Assembly (NCBI RefSeq): GCF_000829415.1
Contig: NZ_AP014637.1
Location: 2,802,001-2,866,000, forward strand
Source of the DNA: Pseudomonas sp. StFLB209
GTDB lineage: Bacteria; Pseudomonadota; Gammaproteobacteria; Pseudomonadales; Pseudomonadaceae
DNA: 64,000 nt
Reading direction: 5' to 3'
The notes under the pieces were generated by a model, which was given only the letters and a program-made list of their open reading frames with translations, was not told the DNA's origin and did no database searches. This document shows, one piece after another, positions 41,603 through 50,662 of the stretch. The position numbers and the translations under genes were made by a program. Positions within the stretch are counted from its first letter, which is position 1. Each line of letters starts with the position of its first letter.

Positions 41603-41800
41603 GGCGACCCGGCTCAAGGCGTCGTCGGCGACGCGGCAGGCCAGGTCGATCAGGTGATGGGTGGAAAAGGCCAGGTCGCGTTGGGTGCCACTCAGATTGT
41701 CAGCGGTCTCGTAAGCGGTGGCGGCGGCGCAGCGCAGCACGTTGAGTACGTAGACCATCGAGTCTTCCAGGCTGGGTGGGTCGGGGACTGCTTTATTCAT
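41597..41800 (-). CDS. DUF6124/DUF3077-type small protein
   Basis: This 67-residue protein is of the Pseudomonas-specific DUF6124 (formerly DUF3077) type: the segment SLEDSMVYVLNVLRCAAATA, then STHHLIDLACRVADDAL, are two amphipathic helices typical of these proteins. They occur in several copies per genome; function is unknown. Upstream lies a structured leader with paired arms and repeats (41801-42000). Confidence 0.75.
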   Translation of the reverse strand: MNKAVPDPPSLEDSMVYVLNVLRCAAATAYETADNLSGTQRDLAFSTHHLIDLACRVADDALSRVAT

Positions 41801-42151
41801 CTCATGATCCTCGTTGGGGCCACCGCTGAATCGCTGCTAAACGATCAAGGGTGGCGGCTTCGACGCGGGTTAGCAGACCGGGAGATCATGAGAAAGACCG
41901 GCGCACCCGAAGGTGCCCCACGCGAAGCCGCCATAAATGGCAGCTTGCATGTCTCAATGATCTCGTCAGGCTGCTAAACCCGATCGCTGTTTTTTCAGCG
42001 ACGAACGCAGCCTAGTGGCCGAAATTGACACATGCAAGCGGTCGGGATTTTCTCGGAAACTTCGTACGAAAGAAAGGGAAACGCCTGCCAGAACGGGCTG
42101 CGGCGCGTGCTTTTGTGTGAGCTGAAGTAACGCATTTGCCTGGCGCCTCGT
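41801..42151 (-). other. Structured leader region upstream of the DUF6124 gene
   Basis: No gene is seen in these 351 bases. Arms GGCGGCTTCG (41854-41863) and CGAAGCCGCC (41924-41933) pair over 10 bases and enclose a hairpin GCACC-CGAA-GGTGC (41904-41917). CTGCTAAAC(CC)GATC occurs twice (about 41835 and 41972), outside the arms. TCATGATC/GATCATGA pairs also occur at about 41802 and 41885. The pattern suggests a structured 5-prime RNA or a mobile palindrome. The remainder (42000-42151) shows nothing. Confidence 0.45.
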
Positions 42152-43039
42152 TCAGCGGGGCGCTGCCAGGACCTCGACCAGCTCACGCACATACCCCGGC
42201 AACGCGGCGAAATCCACCGCGCACAGTCGCAACTGGCGGTCTGCCCAGTCATCCGCCAGGCGCACGGCCCTGAAGCCGTGTGGCCCCTGCCAACGGTCCA
42301 CTGCCGCCTGGGGCACGATGCCCAGGCCAGCGCCGTGGGCGACCATGCGCAAGACCCCGTCGACGCCTTCGGCACGCACCCGGATGCGCAGGCGTTTGCC
42401 GGCGTGCAGCGCTTGCTCTTCCAGGTAGATGCCCAGCGCGCTGGTGGCGGCGAGGGCGACGAACTCATGGTCGAGGGTCTGGCTGAAACGAAGGCTGTCG
42501 TGCTGCTCCAGTGGATGGCCGGCCGGGATGAGCAACGCCAGCGGGTCGGCGCGAAAGTGCAGGGTCTGCAGGTCGCTGGCGTCGACTGCATCGGTGACGA
42601 TGCCGATATCGGCACTGCCGTGGCGCAGGGCGTGGAGGATGCGCAGGCTGGGGTGTTCCTGTAGATCAATATCAATATGCGGGTGGCTGACCAGAAAGTC
42701 CGCCAGTACTTCGGGCAGGTGCTCGCTCAGGGTCGAGGTGTTGCACAGCAGGCGGATCTGGCCCTTGAAGCCTTGGGCGTAATCGGCCAGCTCATCTTGC
42801 AGCCGCTCGACCTGTTGCAGGATCAGCCGCGCATGCCGCCCCAGGGCCTTGCCGGCCGGGGTCGGGGTAACGCCACGCCGGTTGCGCTCCAGCAAGGCGC
42901 TGTTCAGCGATCCTTCCATGGCCCGCACCCTGGCACTGGCCGAGGCCAGCGACAAATGGCTGCGGCTGGCCGCGGCGGTGATGTTGCCGGTTTCCAGGAT
43001 GTTGAGGAAAAGCCGCAGGTCGGTGAGATCGAAGCGCAT
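42152..43039 (-). CDS. LysR-family transcriptional regulator
   Basis: This 295-residue regulator has an N-terminal winged helix (LRLFLNILETGNITAAASRS, then HLSLASASARVRAMEGSLNS) and a C-terminal effector domain beginning near residue 90 (GQIRLLCNTSTLSEHLPEVL). The start at 43039 is chosen at MRFDLTDLRLF, where the family begins. It is divergent from the TauE/SafE-type transporter gene at 43213 and probably controls it, because this regulator-transporter arrangement is common. Confidence 0.88.
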   Translation of the reverse strand: MRFDLTDLRLFLNILETGNITAAASRSHLSLASASARVRAMEGSLNSALLERNRRGVTPTPAGKALGRHARLILQQVERLQDELADYAQGFKGQIRLLCNTSTLSEHLPEVLADFLVSHPHIDIDLQEHPSLRILHALRHGSADIGIVTDAVDASDLQTLHFRADPLALLIPAGHPLEQHDSLRFSQTLDHEFVALAATSALGIYLEEQALHAGKRLRIRVRAEGVDGVLRMVAHGAGLGIVPQAAVDRWQGPHGFRAVRLADDWADRQLRLCAVDFAALPGYVRELVEVLAAPR

Positions 43040-43212
43040 GGGGAATTCCGGGTCATTGGAGATGTGGGAGACATGCACGGGCCTGGATCACTACCTTGGG
43101 CTGTCTGGCAGCGCTGGGGGTTGCGTTGCAGGGCTCAGCCTCAGGCTTGGCCTGAGGCTGGCTGAGTATATGCCAGATGTTCAACCTGTTTGGCCTGAGC
43201 CATGCTGTGCCC

Positions 43213-43977
43213 ATGAACGCATTGATCGAGTTTTATCAGAACCTGGGATGGGCCTTGACGGCGCTGGTGGTCGGCACTTTTTTGCTGGCCGGTGCGGTCA
43301 AGGGGGTGATTGGTCTGGGCCTGCCCACGGTGGCGATGGGGCTGCTGGGCCTGGCGATGTTGCCCGCGCAGGCGGCGGCATTGCTGATCATTCCGTCCAC
43401 GGTGACCAACGTCTGGCAACTGGCCAATGGCGGGCATCTGCGCGGGCTGCTCCAGCGTTTATGGCCGATGCTATTGATGATTGCCGTAGGTACCGGGCTG
43501 GGGTCATGGTGGCTGGGCATCAATGCCGGGCCGTGGATGACGCATGCCTTGGGTGCTGCGTTGTGTGTCTATGCGCTGAGCGGGCTGTTGTTACCGGCCT
43601 TCAAGGTGCCGGCCAGCGCCGAGCGCTGGCTGGGACCGTTGTGCGGTGGGCTGACCGGTATCGTGACCTCGGCCACCGGGGTGTTTGTGATTCCGGCCGT
43701 GCCGTACCTGCAAGCCTTGGGGCTGCAGCGCGATCAACTGGTGCAAGCGTTGGGCCTGTCGTTCACCGTCTCGACCCTGGCGCTGGCGGCGGGGCTGGCC
43801 GGCAGCGGGGCGCTGGGTGGCGCCGAACTGGGCGCCTCCTGGCTGGCGCTGCTGCCGGCCTTGCTGGGCATGTGGCTTGGCCAGTGGCTGCGCCAGCGCA
43901 TCAGCACCGTGGTATTCAAGCGCGTGTTCTTTATCGGGATGGCTGCACTGGGTCTGCATCTGTTGGTGCAGGGCTGA
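43213..43977 (+). CDS. TauE/SafE-family membrane transporter
   Basis: This 254-residue inner-membrane protein has about eight helices. The family pattern is GTFLLAGAVKGVIGLGLPTV near residue 21 and a repeat of it in the second half (LCGGLTGIVTSATGVFVIPA). TauE/SafE proteins export sulfite, sulfoacetate or other organosulfur anions. It is divergent from a LysR gene. Its 3-prime end overlaps the end of the convergent monooxygenase gene by 47 bases. Confidence 0.85.
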   Translation: MNALIEFYQNLGWALTALVVGTFLLAGAVKGVIGLGLPTVAMGLLGLAMLPAQAAALLIIPSTVTNVWQLANGGHLRGLLQRLWPMLLMIAVGTGLGSWWLGINAGPWMTHALGAALCVYALSGLLLPAFKVPASAERWLGPLCGGLTGIVTSATGVFVIPAVPYLQALGLQRDQLVQALGLSFTVSTLALAAGLAGSGALGGAELGASWLALLPALLGMWLGQWLRQRISTVVFKRVFFIGMAALGLHLLVQG

Positions 43978-44266
43978 GCACGTCGGCGAAGCGGAAGTCG
44001 AAGTCACGGGTCAGGTAGTCCATGCGCTGCTCGGCGAAGCGGGTCATGTGCGGTTGTGCGGCGTGCACATCCAGGTGGGCTTGGCTTGCCCAGGTTTCAA
44101 AGAACATGAACAGGCTCGGGTCCTGCCGGTCGCGCAGCATGTGGTACTCGATACAGCCTGGCTCAAGGCGGCTGGCAGCGACGTAACTGCTGAATAGCGC
44201 GGCGAACTCGGCGGACTTTTCCGGGCGGGTATGGGCGTAGACGATGAAGCTGACGGGCTCGCTCAT
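43931..44266 (-). CDS. Antibiotic biosynthesis monooxygenase (ABM)-type quinol oxygenase
   Basis: This 111-residue protein has the ABM dimeric alpha-beta barrel pattern: SFIVYAHTRPEKSAEFAALF, SRLEPGCIEYHMLRDRQDPS and FMFFETWASQAHLDVHAAQP, then HMTRF. Relatives (YgiN type) act on quinols. The start at 44266 is preferred to one at 44272 because GAGGAG lies six bases before it. It overlaps the convergent transporter gene at the 3-prime end. Confidence 0.82.
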   Translation of the reverse strand: MSEPVSFIVYAHTRPEKSAEFAALFSSYVAASRLEPGCIEYHMLRDRQDPSLFMFFETWASQAHLDVHAAQPHMTRFAEQRMDYLTRDFDFRFADVLSPAPTDADPVQPSR

Positions 44267-44434
44267 GAGCATCTCCTCGATAGACAGTGAGCCGATTTTA
44301 ATTCAGTAATCACTGTGCAATTCGTGACTTTAAAGCAAAGGTCATTTGCCCCGGCGGGTCTTGGTCGCGCTGCTGCACCTGTCTATTCTGCGGCCCATTC
44401 ACTGATTATGTGCCGACAGGCAAAGGTTCTGACC

Positions 44435-45019
44435 ATGAAAAAGATTCTGTTCTTGAATGGCGGCAAACAGTTCGCCCACTCCGATGGCCGCTATAACGCA
44501 ACCCTGCACCAGGCCGCGCTGGCCCATATGGACCGCGCCGGTTTTGATGTGCAGGAAACCTTTATCGACGGCGGCTACGAGCTGGCCGAGGAAGTGCAGA
44601 AATTTCTCTGGGCTGACGTGATTGTCTGGCAGATGCCCGGCTGGTGGATGGGGGCGCCGTGGACGGTGAAAAAATACGTCGACGAAGTGTTCACCGAAGG
44701 TCATGGCAGCCTGTACGCCAATGACGGTCGGACCCGATCGGATGCGTCGCAGAAATACGGCAGCGGTGGTCTGCTGCATGGCAAGCAGTACATGCTGTCG
44801 CTGACCTGGAACGCCCCGCAGCAAGCCTTCGACGACCCGACCGATTTCTTCGAAGCCAAGGGCGTGGACGCGGTGTACTTGCCGTTCCACAAGGCCAACC
44901 AGTTCTTGGGCATGCAGCCGCTGCCGACCTTCCTGGCGGTGGATGTGATGAAGCGGCCGGATATTGAGGGCGATGTGCAGCGTTATGAAGCTCATCTGAG
45001 CGAGGTGTTTGGCGTTTGA
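44435..45019 (+). CDS. mdaB: NAD(P)H quinone oxidoreductase MdaB-like
   Basis: This 194-residue flavodoxin-fold enzyme has MKKILFLNGGKQFAHSDGRY (FAD/FMN phosphate loop), DVIVWQMPGWWMGAPWTVKK (the quinone-site Trp-rich loop) and YANDGRTRSDASQKYGSGGL. It fits MdaB (modulator of drug activity B), which reduces quinones by two electrons and protects against oxidative stress. It stands 61 bases before a LysR gene in the same direction, which may regulate it. Confidence 0.9.
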   Translation: MKKILFLNGGKQFAHSDGRYNATLHQAALAHMDRAGFDVQETFIDGGYELAEEVQKFLWADVIVWQMPGWWMGAPWTVKKYVDEVFTEGHGSLYANDGRTRSDASQKYGSGGLLHGKQYMLSLTWNAPQQAFDDPTDFFEAKGVDAVYLPFHKANQFLGMQPLPTFLAVDVMKRPDIEGDVQRYEAHLSEVFGV

Positions 45020-45079
45020 GCGCATTCATCAGCCTGCCAGTCAGCGCTACCATCCTCTCTCTTGAGCAGGGGAGGCAGC

Positions 45080-45979
45080 ATGAAAGCCAGGTCTGATGAG
45101 TTGCAGGTGTTCGTTGCCGTGATCGACAGCGGTTCGATTTCCGCTGCCGCCGAACAGCTTGGGCTGACGCCGTCGGGGGTTAGCCGTACGCTCAGCCGGC
45201 TGGAAAGCAAGCTGGACACCACGCTGCTCAATCGCACCACGCGGCGCATGGACCTGACCGAGGAGGGGCGATTCTTTCTCGCTCAGGCGCGGGACATTCT
45301 TGAGCGAATGCTCAGTCTCGAAGAACACCTGACCCAGTCGCGGCAAAAGCCGGCCGGGCGTCTGCGGGTCAATGCCGCCTCGCCGTTCATGCTGCATTGC
45401 GTGGTGCCGCATGTGGGCGAGTTTCGCCGCCTGTACCCGGATATCCAGCTGGAGCTGACCAGCAACGACTGGTTCATCGACCTGCTGGAGCAAAGCACCG
45501 ACATTGCCATTCGCTTGAGTGAGTTGAGCGACTCGACCTTGCACGCCCGCTCACTGGGTTGCTGCACTTTGAACATCGTTGCCAGCCCGGCTTACCTCGA
45601 GCGCCATGGCAGGCCGACCACTGTTGATGACCTCAGGCAGCACCGCCTGCTGGGCTTTACCCAGGTCGACAGTCTCAATAACTGGCCGTTACGCCATGCC
45701 GGTGGCGACCGCCTGCCGATTCAGCCGACCATTGCGGCGTCCAGTGGCGACACCTTGCGCCACCTGGCGCTGGCCGGCGAAGGGATTGCCTGCCTGTCGC
45801 ACTTCATGACCCATCAAGACCTGCGCGAAGGCCGGCTGGTTGCGATCATGGCCGATATCAACAACGGTTATCGCCAGCCGATCAATGCGGTGTACTACCG
45901 CAACTCCAAACTGGCGCTGCGGATTCAGTGCTTTCTGGATTTCATGCAGGAGAAGCTGGCGGTGTATGCGTGTCGTTGA
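45080..45979 (+). CDS. LysR-family transcriptional regulator
   Basis: This 299-residue regulator begins with a winged helix (LQVFVAVIDSGSISAAAEQL then GLTPSGVSRTLSRLESKLDT) and an effector domain from about residue 92 (GRLRVNAASPFMLHCVVPHV). GGGGAGG precedes the start at correct spacing. It lies downstream of mdaB in the same direction; members of this CrgA-like branch often control neighbouring quinone or NAD(P)H oxidoreductase genes, which would fit, but no operator was defined. Confidence 0.88.
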   Translation: MKARSDELQVFVAVIDSGSISAAAEQLGLTPSGVSRTLSRLESKLDTTLLNRTTRRMDLTEEGRFFLAQARDILERMLSLEEHLTQSRQKPAGRLRVNAASPFMLHCVVPHVGEFRRLYPDIQLELTSNDWFIDLLEQSTDIAIRLSELSDSTLHARSLGCCTLNIVASPAYLERHGRPTTVDDLRQHRLLGFTQVDSLNNWPLRHAGGDRLPIQPTIAASSGDTLRHLALAGEGIACLSHFMTHQDLREGRLVAIMADINNGYRQPINAVYYRNSKLALRIQCFLDFMQEKLAVYACR

Positions 45980-46142
45980 ATAGAAAATTCTTACACAACG
46001 TATCTGCTTTTGAATCGGCCTGAGGGCGGTGCTCATGCGGATCATTCTGGATACCATCAAGTCAATGATCACTTGGGTAAATCAAAGCCCGGATGATCTG
46101 CCAATCAGCGTTTGCATCGTTGATGCACCAGGCAGGATGTGT

Positions 46143-46574
46143 ATGAAAACACGGTATAACAGATTTAATTTGAAGCGACGGATTGCCTCGTTTGATGTGT
46201 TTTCCCCAAGCCACCTGCAAGCGTGGGCCAGGCTTATTTCGTATGGCGGTAATCCGGAGCACAAGAAAAATCCAGGCGATTTTGGTCTGACGCCTCCGGC
46301 TGATCCTCGACAAGGCAAGTCGCTGTGTGATGTCGCGAAAATTTTCTCCCGCGACGTCGCCCTGGCATTACTGAAAAAAGGCGTGGAAAAGGGCCTCGTC
46401 AGCGATAGAGTGGAAAACGGCTGGCCAAAGAATATCTGGTCGGTCGCAGAAGGTGGCATTGCGCTTGAGGCGCAGCTTGAGAATCCGCAAACAGGCCGCT
46501 ACCACGGATATCCCATGCCTGATAGCGATCCCTTGGCTGCTGAGGTTCTAGACCGCTGGAGGTGCCATGAATGA
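46143..46574 (+). CDS. Unknown small protein with winged-helix-like C-terminal half (island gene 1)
   Basis: This 143-residue protein is not recognised as any named family. Residues 75-110 (SRDVALALLKKGVEKGLVSD then RVENGWPKNIWSVAEGG) look like a winged-helix segment. The tail holds EAQLENPQTGRYHGYPMPDS, a highly patterned stretch also likely to be conserved. The ATG at 46143 is chosen because GGCAGGA precedes it and the segment from it is basic and soluble (MKTRYNRFNLKRR); an in-frame codon at 46029 would add 38 weakly patterned residues. It overlaps the next gene by 8 bases. Codon usage is AT-richer than neighbours, suggesting transfer. Confidence 0.65.
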   Translation: MKTRYNRFNLKRRIASFDVFSPSHLQAWARLISYGGNPEHKKNPGDFGLTPPADPRQGKSLCDVAKIFSRDVALALLKKGVEKGLVSDRVENGWPKNIWSVAEGGIALEAQLENPQTGRYHGYPMPDSDPLAAEVLDRWRCHE

Positions 46575-47910
46575 TTTGAGTTTTTCCATCGAGTGGTCTT
46601 CTCCCGGCTCGGGTGATCCAGTACTTCGTGCGACCACCGGGCAATTTAAACTCCAGATGGCCGATACATGCCTGACCCGCAATGAGGGCATATGGTCACG
46701 CACGATAAGTGACTCGGTGCTCGTGTCTGCGTATCCCTTGGCGCTTTGGCTGGCCTCGTCATGGTGGCGGCTCAGTCACGAGACCTTGCCTGAAGCCGGA
46801 GTCAGTCCCTCGCTGGATTGGCGCATGAGTCATGAGCTCGGAGCCGCCAATCATGGCTATGTCTGGCCTCGGGTGATCGTGGCGTCTGATGGAGAGGGAG
46901 TGAAGATCTGGGCTGAGCAAAATGCCCGGCAAGATCAGTCGGTACGTTATTTGTACGGTCTGGACGCTCCAGGTGTCGTGACATTGAGCGCTTTCCAGAA
47001 CTGCGCCGCAGGGTTTATCGAGAGTGTCATAGGACGCCTTGATGCGATGGGCCTTCCAGATAGCGATCTTGCTCAACTCTGGAGTTACGTCTGCCAGGAT
47101 CGGGACGACTCTGCGGCCTTGCAACGCAGAGTGCTGGAAGCGCAAATGGGTTATGACCCTGAGCAATGTCCTGCGCCGACGCTCGATGAAGTTTTGTGGC
47201 TGCAGCAGGCGACGGGGCCAGACGCCATGAGGGAGTTGGCGCCTCTTATCGGACTGCATGGAGCACAGAGAGCGAAAGGGGTTCGTTTGATTCAGGAACT
47301 GAACTCGGAACCTGGAATTTCAGGAAGGCCAGAGCTGCCAGCTTTCACAACACCGGTATCAGCATTGCCCTGGAAAAAGGCTGAGACGGCTGCGAAGCAA
47401 TTGCGTGCTGCACTTGATAACGCGAACCGGCCGATTGATGACCTTGAGTTGTATCAACTGCTGGGGGTATCCGAGAAACAGGTCGACAGGTTTACTGTGG
47501 CTGATCGGCAGAGTGTCTCAGTCCTGAAAACATCCGTGCCTGGATCAATAAGCCTGATACCGCGCAAAAAACATCCGGTTGCCAGGCGCTTTGAATATGC
47601 CCGCTTCATCGCCAGCCTGTACGAGGCTGCGCAAAGCCGTAGCTATTGGAAGGTGTCTACTGATCTGGCTACCGCACAGCAGCAGTTCCAGCGGGCCTTT
47701 GCCGCGGAGTTTCTGTGTCCCGTCGACGCTCTGGTTGATTATTTGGTCGGGAATTTTTCAGAGTCTTCTCGTGAACAAGCTGCTCTTCATTTTGATGTCA
47801 GCGAGAAAACTGTAGAGGCCCTGCTTCTAAATCACGGTTACCTGGAAAACACGGTGATTGAACCGAAAGTCCCCTATCAGGTGCGTTCGGTTCATTCCAG
47901 GGATGTCTGA
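46567..47910 (+). CDS. Large protein with degenerate ImmA/IrrE-like C-terminus (island gene 2)
   Basis: This 447-residue protein opens with SFSIEWSSPGSGDPVLRATT, then VSAYPLALWLASSWWRLSHE and NHGYVWPRVIVASDGEGVKI. The C-terminus reads RRFEYARFIASLYEAAQSRS, FQRAFAAEFLCPVDALVDYL and HFDVSEKTVEALLLNHGYL. This parallels ImmA/IrrE metalloproteases (RFTLAHELGH, FAAELLMP, FGVS-x-x-x-V), but the HExxH zinc motif is absent (RFIAS at that place). It is thus likely non-catalytic or a changed enzyme. It forms an operon with gene 1 by overlap and ends 1 base before a strong terminator. Its role is unknown; a toxin-antitoxin or defence-type pair is a guess. Confidence 0.65.
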   Translation: MNDLSFSIEWSSPGSGDPVLRATTGQFKLQMADTCLTRNEGIWSRTISDSVLVSAYPLALWLASSWWRLSHETLPEAGVSPSLDWRMSHELGAANHGYVWPRVIVASDGEGVKIWAEQNARQDQSVRYLYGLDAPGVVTLSAFQNCAAGFIESVIGRLDAMGLPDSDLAQLWSYVCQDRDDSAALQRRVLEAQMGYDPEQCPAPTLDEVLWLQQATGPDAMRELAPLIGLHGAQRAKGVRLIQELNSEPGISGRPELPAFTTPVSALPWKKAETAAKQLRAALDNANRPIDDLELYQLLGVSEKQVDRFTVADRQSVSVLKTSVPGSISLIPRKKHPVARRFEYARFIASLYEAAQSRSYWKVSTDLATAQQQFQRAFAAEFLCPVDALVDYLVGNFSESSREQAALHFDVSEKTVEALLLNHGYLENTVIEPKVPYQVRSVHSRDV

Positions 47911-47942
47911 GCAGGCGTTCATTGCGAACGCCTGCTTTTTTA
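47911..47942 (+). terminator. Strong intrinsic terminator of the two-gene island
   Basis: GCAGGCGTTC-ATTGC-GAACGCCTGC is a perfect 10-base stem followed by seven T residues. It starts right at the stop codon of island gene 2. Confidence 0.9.
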
Positions 47943-48006
47943 ACGGCTCCGTAAATGCCTCGTTCATCCTCGGCATTCGCGGCGGGCTTTCTGGGCGACA
48001 GTGATA

Positions 48007-49590
48007 TCAATGATGCTCGCGCGTCGCGCGGAATTTCACGTCCGGCCAGCGTTCTTCCATCAGGCTCAGGTTGACCCGGGTCGGGGCCAGGTAGGTCAGG
48101 TGACCGCCGCCGTCCACTGCCAGGTTCTCAAAGGCCTTGGTTTCAAACTCTTCGAGCTTTTTCTTGTCATCGCACTCGATCCAGCGCGCCGACCAGACGG
48201 TGATCGGTTCGTAGGCGCATTCGACCTTGTATTCCTCTTTCAGGCGGCTGGCGACCACGTCGAACTGCAGCACACCGACGGCGCCGAGAATGATGTCGTT
48301 GCTGCGCTGCGGGAAGAACACTTGCGTGGCGCCTTCTTCGGCCAGCTGTTGCAGGCCCTGGCGCAGTTGCTTGGATTTGAGCGGGTCTTTCAGGCGTACG
48401 CGGCGGAACAGTTCCGGGGCGAAGTGCGGGATGCCGGTGAAACCCAGGCTCTCACCTTCGGTGAAGGTGTCACCAATCTGGATGGTGCCGTGGTTGTGCA
48501 GGCCGATGATGTCGCCGGCATAGGCTTCTTCGAGCATTTCACGCTCGGACGAGAAGAAGGTCAGGGCGTCGCCGATGCGCACGTCCTTGTTCAGGCGCAC
48601 GTGGCGCATCTTCATGCCTTTCTCGTAACGGCCCGAGCAGATGCGCATGAAGGCCACGCGGTCTCGGTGCTTGGGGTCCATGTTTGCCTGGATCTTGAAC
48701 ACGAAACCGCTGAATTTCTCTTCGACCGGCTCGACGGTCCGCTCGTGGGCGGCGCGCGCCAGCGGGCGCGGCGCCCAATCGACGACGGCGTCCAGCACGT
48801 GGTCAACGCCGAAGTTGCCCAGCGCGGTGCCGAAGAATACCGGCGTCATCTGGCCATCGATGAACGCCTGCGGGTCGAACTCGTGGCAGGCGCCCTGCAC
48901 CAGCTCAAGCTGTTCGACGAAATTGTCGTATTCGTCACCCAGGTGGGCGCGGGCTTCGTCCGAGTCCAGTTTCTGGATGATCTTGGTCTCGGTGCGCTCG
49001 TGGCCGTGGCCTGGGGTGTAGACGATGATGTAGTCGCCTGCCAGGTGGTACACGCCCTTGAAGTCGCGGTAGCAACCGATCGGCCAGGTGATCGGCGCAG
49101 CCTTGATTTTCAGTACGGCTTCGATTTCGTCGAGCAGCTCGATCGGGTCGCGGATGTCACGGTCGAGCTTGTTGATAAAGCTGACGATCGGCGTGTCGCG
49201 CAGGCGGCAAACGTCCATCAGGGCGATGGTTCGTGGCTCTACACCTTTACCGCCGTCGAGCACCATCAGCGCCGAGTCGACCGCCGTCAGGGTGCGGTAG
49301 GTGTCTTCCGAGAAGTCTTCGTGGCCGGGGGTGTCGAGCAGATTGACCATGTGCTCGCGATACGGGAACTGCATGACCGAGGTGGTGATGGAAATGCCGC
49401 GCTGCTTTTCCATTTCCATCCAGTCGGAGGTGGCATGGCGGTCGGACTTGCGCGATTTGACCGTACCGGCCACCGAAATCGCCTTGCCCATCAGCAGCAG
49501 CTTTTCGGTAATGGTGGTTTTACCGGCGTCGGGGTGGGAGATGATGGCGAAAGTGCGACGTTTCGCGACTTCGGCGGCCTGTTGGGTCAT
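48007..49590 (-). CDS. prfC: Peptide chain release factor 3
   Basis: This 527-residue GTPase recycles release factors 1 and 2 from the ribosome after termination. GTPase motifs are [15 protein letters not shown] (P-loop), [12 protein letters not shown] (switch I), [14 protein letters not shown] (switch II) and FINKLDRD (base recognition). The length equals that of E. coli RF3 (529). It is monocistronic here; the two-gene island is inserted beyond its 3-prime end. Confidence 0.97.
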   Translation of the reverse strand: MTQQAAEVAKRRTFAIISHPDAGKTTITEKLLLMGKAISVAGTVKSRKSDRHATSDWMEMEKQRGISITTSVMQFPYREHMVNLLDTPGHEDFSEDTYRTLTAVDSALMVLDGGKGVEPRTIALMDVCRLRDTPIVSFINKLDRDIRDPIELLDEIEAVLKIKAAPITWPIGCYRDFKGVYHLAGDYIIVYTPGHGHERTETKIIQKLDSDEARAHLGDEYDNFVEQLELVQGACHEFDPQAFIDGQMTPVFFGTALGNFGVDHVLDAVVDWAPRPLARAAHERTVEPVEEKFSGFVFKIQANMDPKHRDRVAFMRICSGRYEKGMKMRHVRLNKDVRIGDALTFFSSEREMLEEAYAGDIIGLHNHGTIQIGDTFTEGESLGFTGIPHFAPELFRRVRLKDPLKSKQLRQGLQQLAEEGATQVFFPQRSNDIILGAVGVLQFDVVASRLKEEYKVECAYEPITVWSARWIECDDKKKLEEFETKAFENLAVDGGGHLTYLAPTRVNLSLMEERWPDVKFRATREHH

Positions 49591-49934
49591 GGGAAATCGC
49601 CTGAAAAGGGAGTCAAAAAAGGGCGCAGATTATAGCGCAAGTGAAGGCCAATGCCGAACCGCTCAGTCGATTAAGGGTGGCCAAATGCTGCATTGCGTGG
49701 GAACCTTTCAGATCCCGGAGACGTCCATTCCCTTGTAACAGGCCATTTCGGCACTGCTTCAAGGGCTTGATTTATCTGCGTTTCAGCTTGACGAAGCTGT
49801 GCTCATGGCTTGTGTTTTCGCCAGGGTTCATCCCCGTTTACGGCGACCCACCTGCTGCTCTTCGCAAACCCGTTTCGCGCGACCCATCGGGCCGCCACAG
49901 GCGAGGTTTGCCGACTGAAAAAAGGAGTCCGCCC
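49591..49934. promoter_or_regulatory. Divergent intergenic region between prfC and the ABC operon
   Basis: No gene is found in these 344 bases. It must hold the promoter of prfC (minus) and of the quaternary-amine ABC operon (plus). An AAAGGAG ribosome-binding site lies at 49921-49927 before the GTG start at 49935. The stretch 49760-49860 has no clear consensus boxes I could defend. Confidence 0.4.
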
Positions 49935-50648
49935 GTGGCTAATCGCTATGGCAAGGGGCTATTGGGAGGTGCGATTACCATCGTGCTCCTGGCCCTGCTG
50001 GTCCAGTGGATCGGCACTGATACGTTCGTGAAGTACAAGGATGACCTGTTGTTCTACCTGCAGGCCCATCTGGTTCTGGTTCTGGTTTCAATGTTGGCGG
50101 CCCTGGTGGTCGGTATCCCCGCCGGCATTGTCCTGAGCCGACCGTCGATGGTCGGCAGCGCAGAACGCTTCATGCAAGTCTTCAATATCGGTAACACCGT
50201 TCCTCCTCTCGCGGTTCTGGCCATCGCTCTCGGTATTCTCGGGATCGGCAGTGGTCCGGCCATCTTCGCGCTGTTCCTCGCCTCGTTGTTGCCCATCGTG
50301 CGCAACACCTACGAAGGCCTGAAAAATGTACCTGCCTCGCTCAAGGAAGCCGCCACCGGCATCGGCATGACCCCGCGTCAGGTGCTGCTCAAGGTCGAAT
50401 TGCCCAATGCCGTGCCGATCATCATCGGTGGTGTGCGGGTCTCGCTGGCGCTCAATGTCGGTACTGCACCGCTGTCGTTCCTGATTGGTGCCAACAGCCT
50501 GGGCAGCCTGATCTTCCCCGGTATTGGTCTGAACAATCAGCCGCAACTGCTGCTGGGCGCTGCCTGCACGGCGTTACTGGCACTGTTGCTTGATGCCCTG
50601 GTCACGCTGGGTAGTCGCATCTGGCTGGAGCGCGGTCTGCACCGCTGA
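49935..50648 (+). CDS. Quaternary-amine ABC transporter permease (OpuC/YehW type)
   Basis: This 237-residue inner-membrane permease has about six helices and the EAA loop VPASLKEAATGIGMTPRQVL (residues 130-150) that docks to the ATPase. GNTVPPLAVLAIALGILGIG and LNVGTAPLSFLIGANSLGSL are typical of OpuC/OsmU-type betaine, choline or carnitine importers. The GTG start at 49935 (MANRYGKGL) is chosen because AAAGGAG stands upstream and earlier in-frame codons add sequence unlike the family. It is first in a four-gene operon. Confidence 0.88.
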   Translation: MANRYGKGLLGGAITIVLLALLVQWIGTDTFVKYKDDLLFYLQAHLVLVLVSMLAALVVGIPAGIVLSRPSMVGSAERFMQVFNIGNTVPPLAVLAIALGILGIGSGPAIFALFLASLLPIVRNTYEGLKNVPASLKEAATGIGMTPRQVLLKVELPNAVPIIIGGVRVSLALNVGTAPLSFLIGANSLGSLIFPGIGLNNQPQLLLGAACTALLALLLDALVTLGSRIWLERGLHR

Positions 50649-50662
50649 GATAAGGAACTGAC

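Noticed and set aside
46029..46142. Longer N-terminus for island gene 1
   Set aside because: The extra 38 residues have weaker coding character and no good ribosome-binding site, while GGCAGGA precedes the ATG at 46143. It remains possible.
48001..49635. Plus-strand open frame of 544 codons opposite prfC
   Set aside because: prfC shows all GTPase motifs; the opposite frame is compositionally biased and domain-free.
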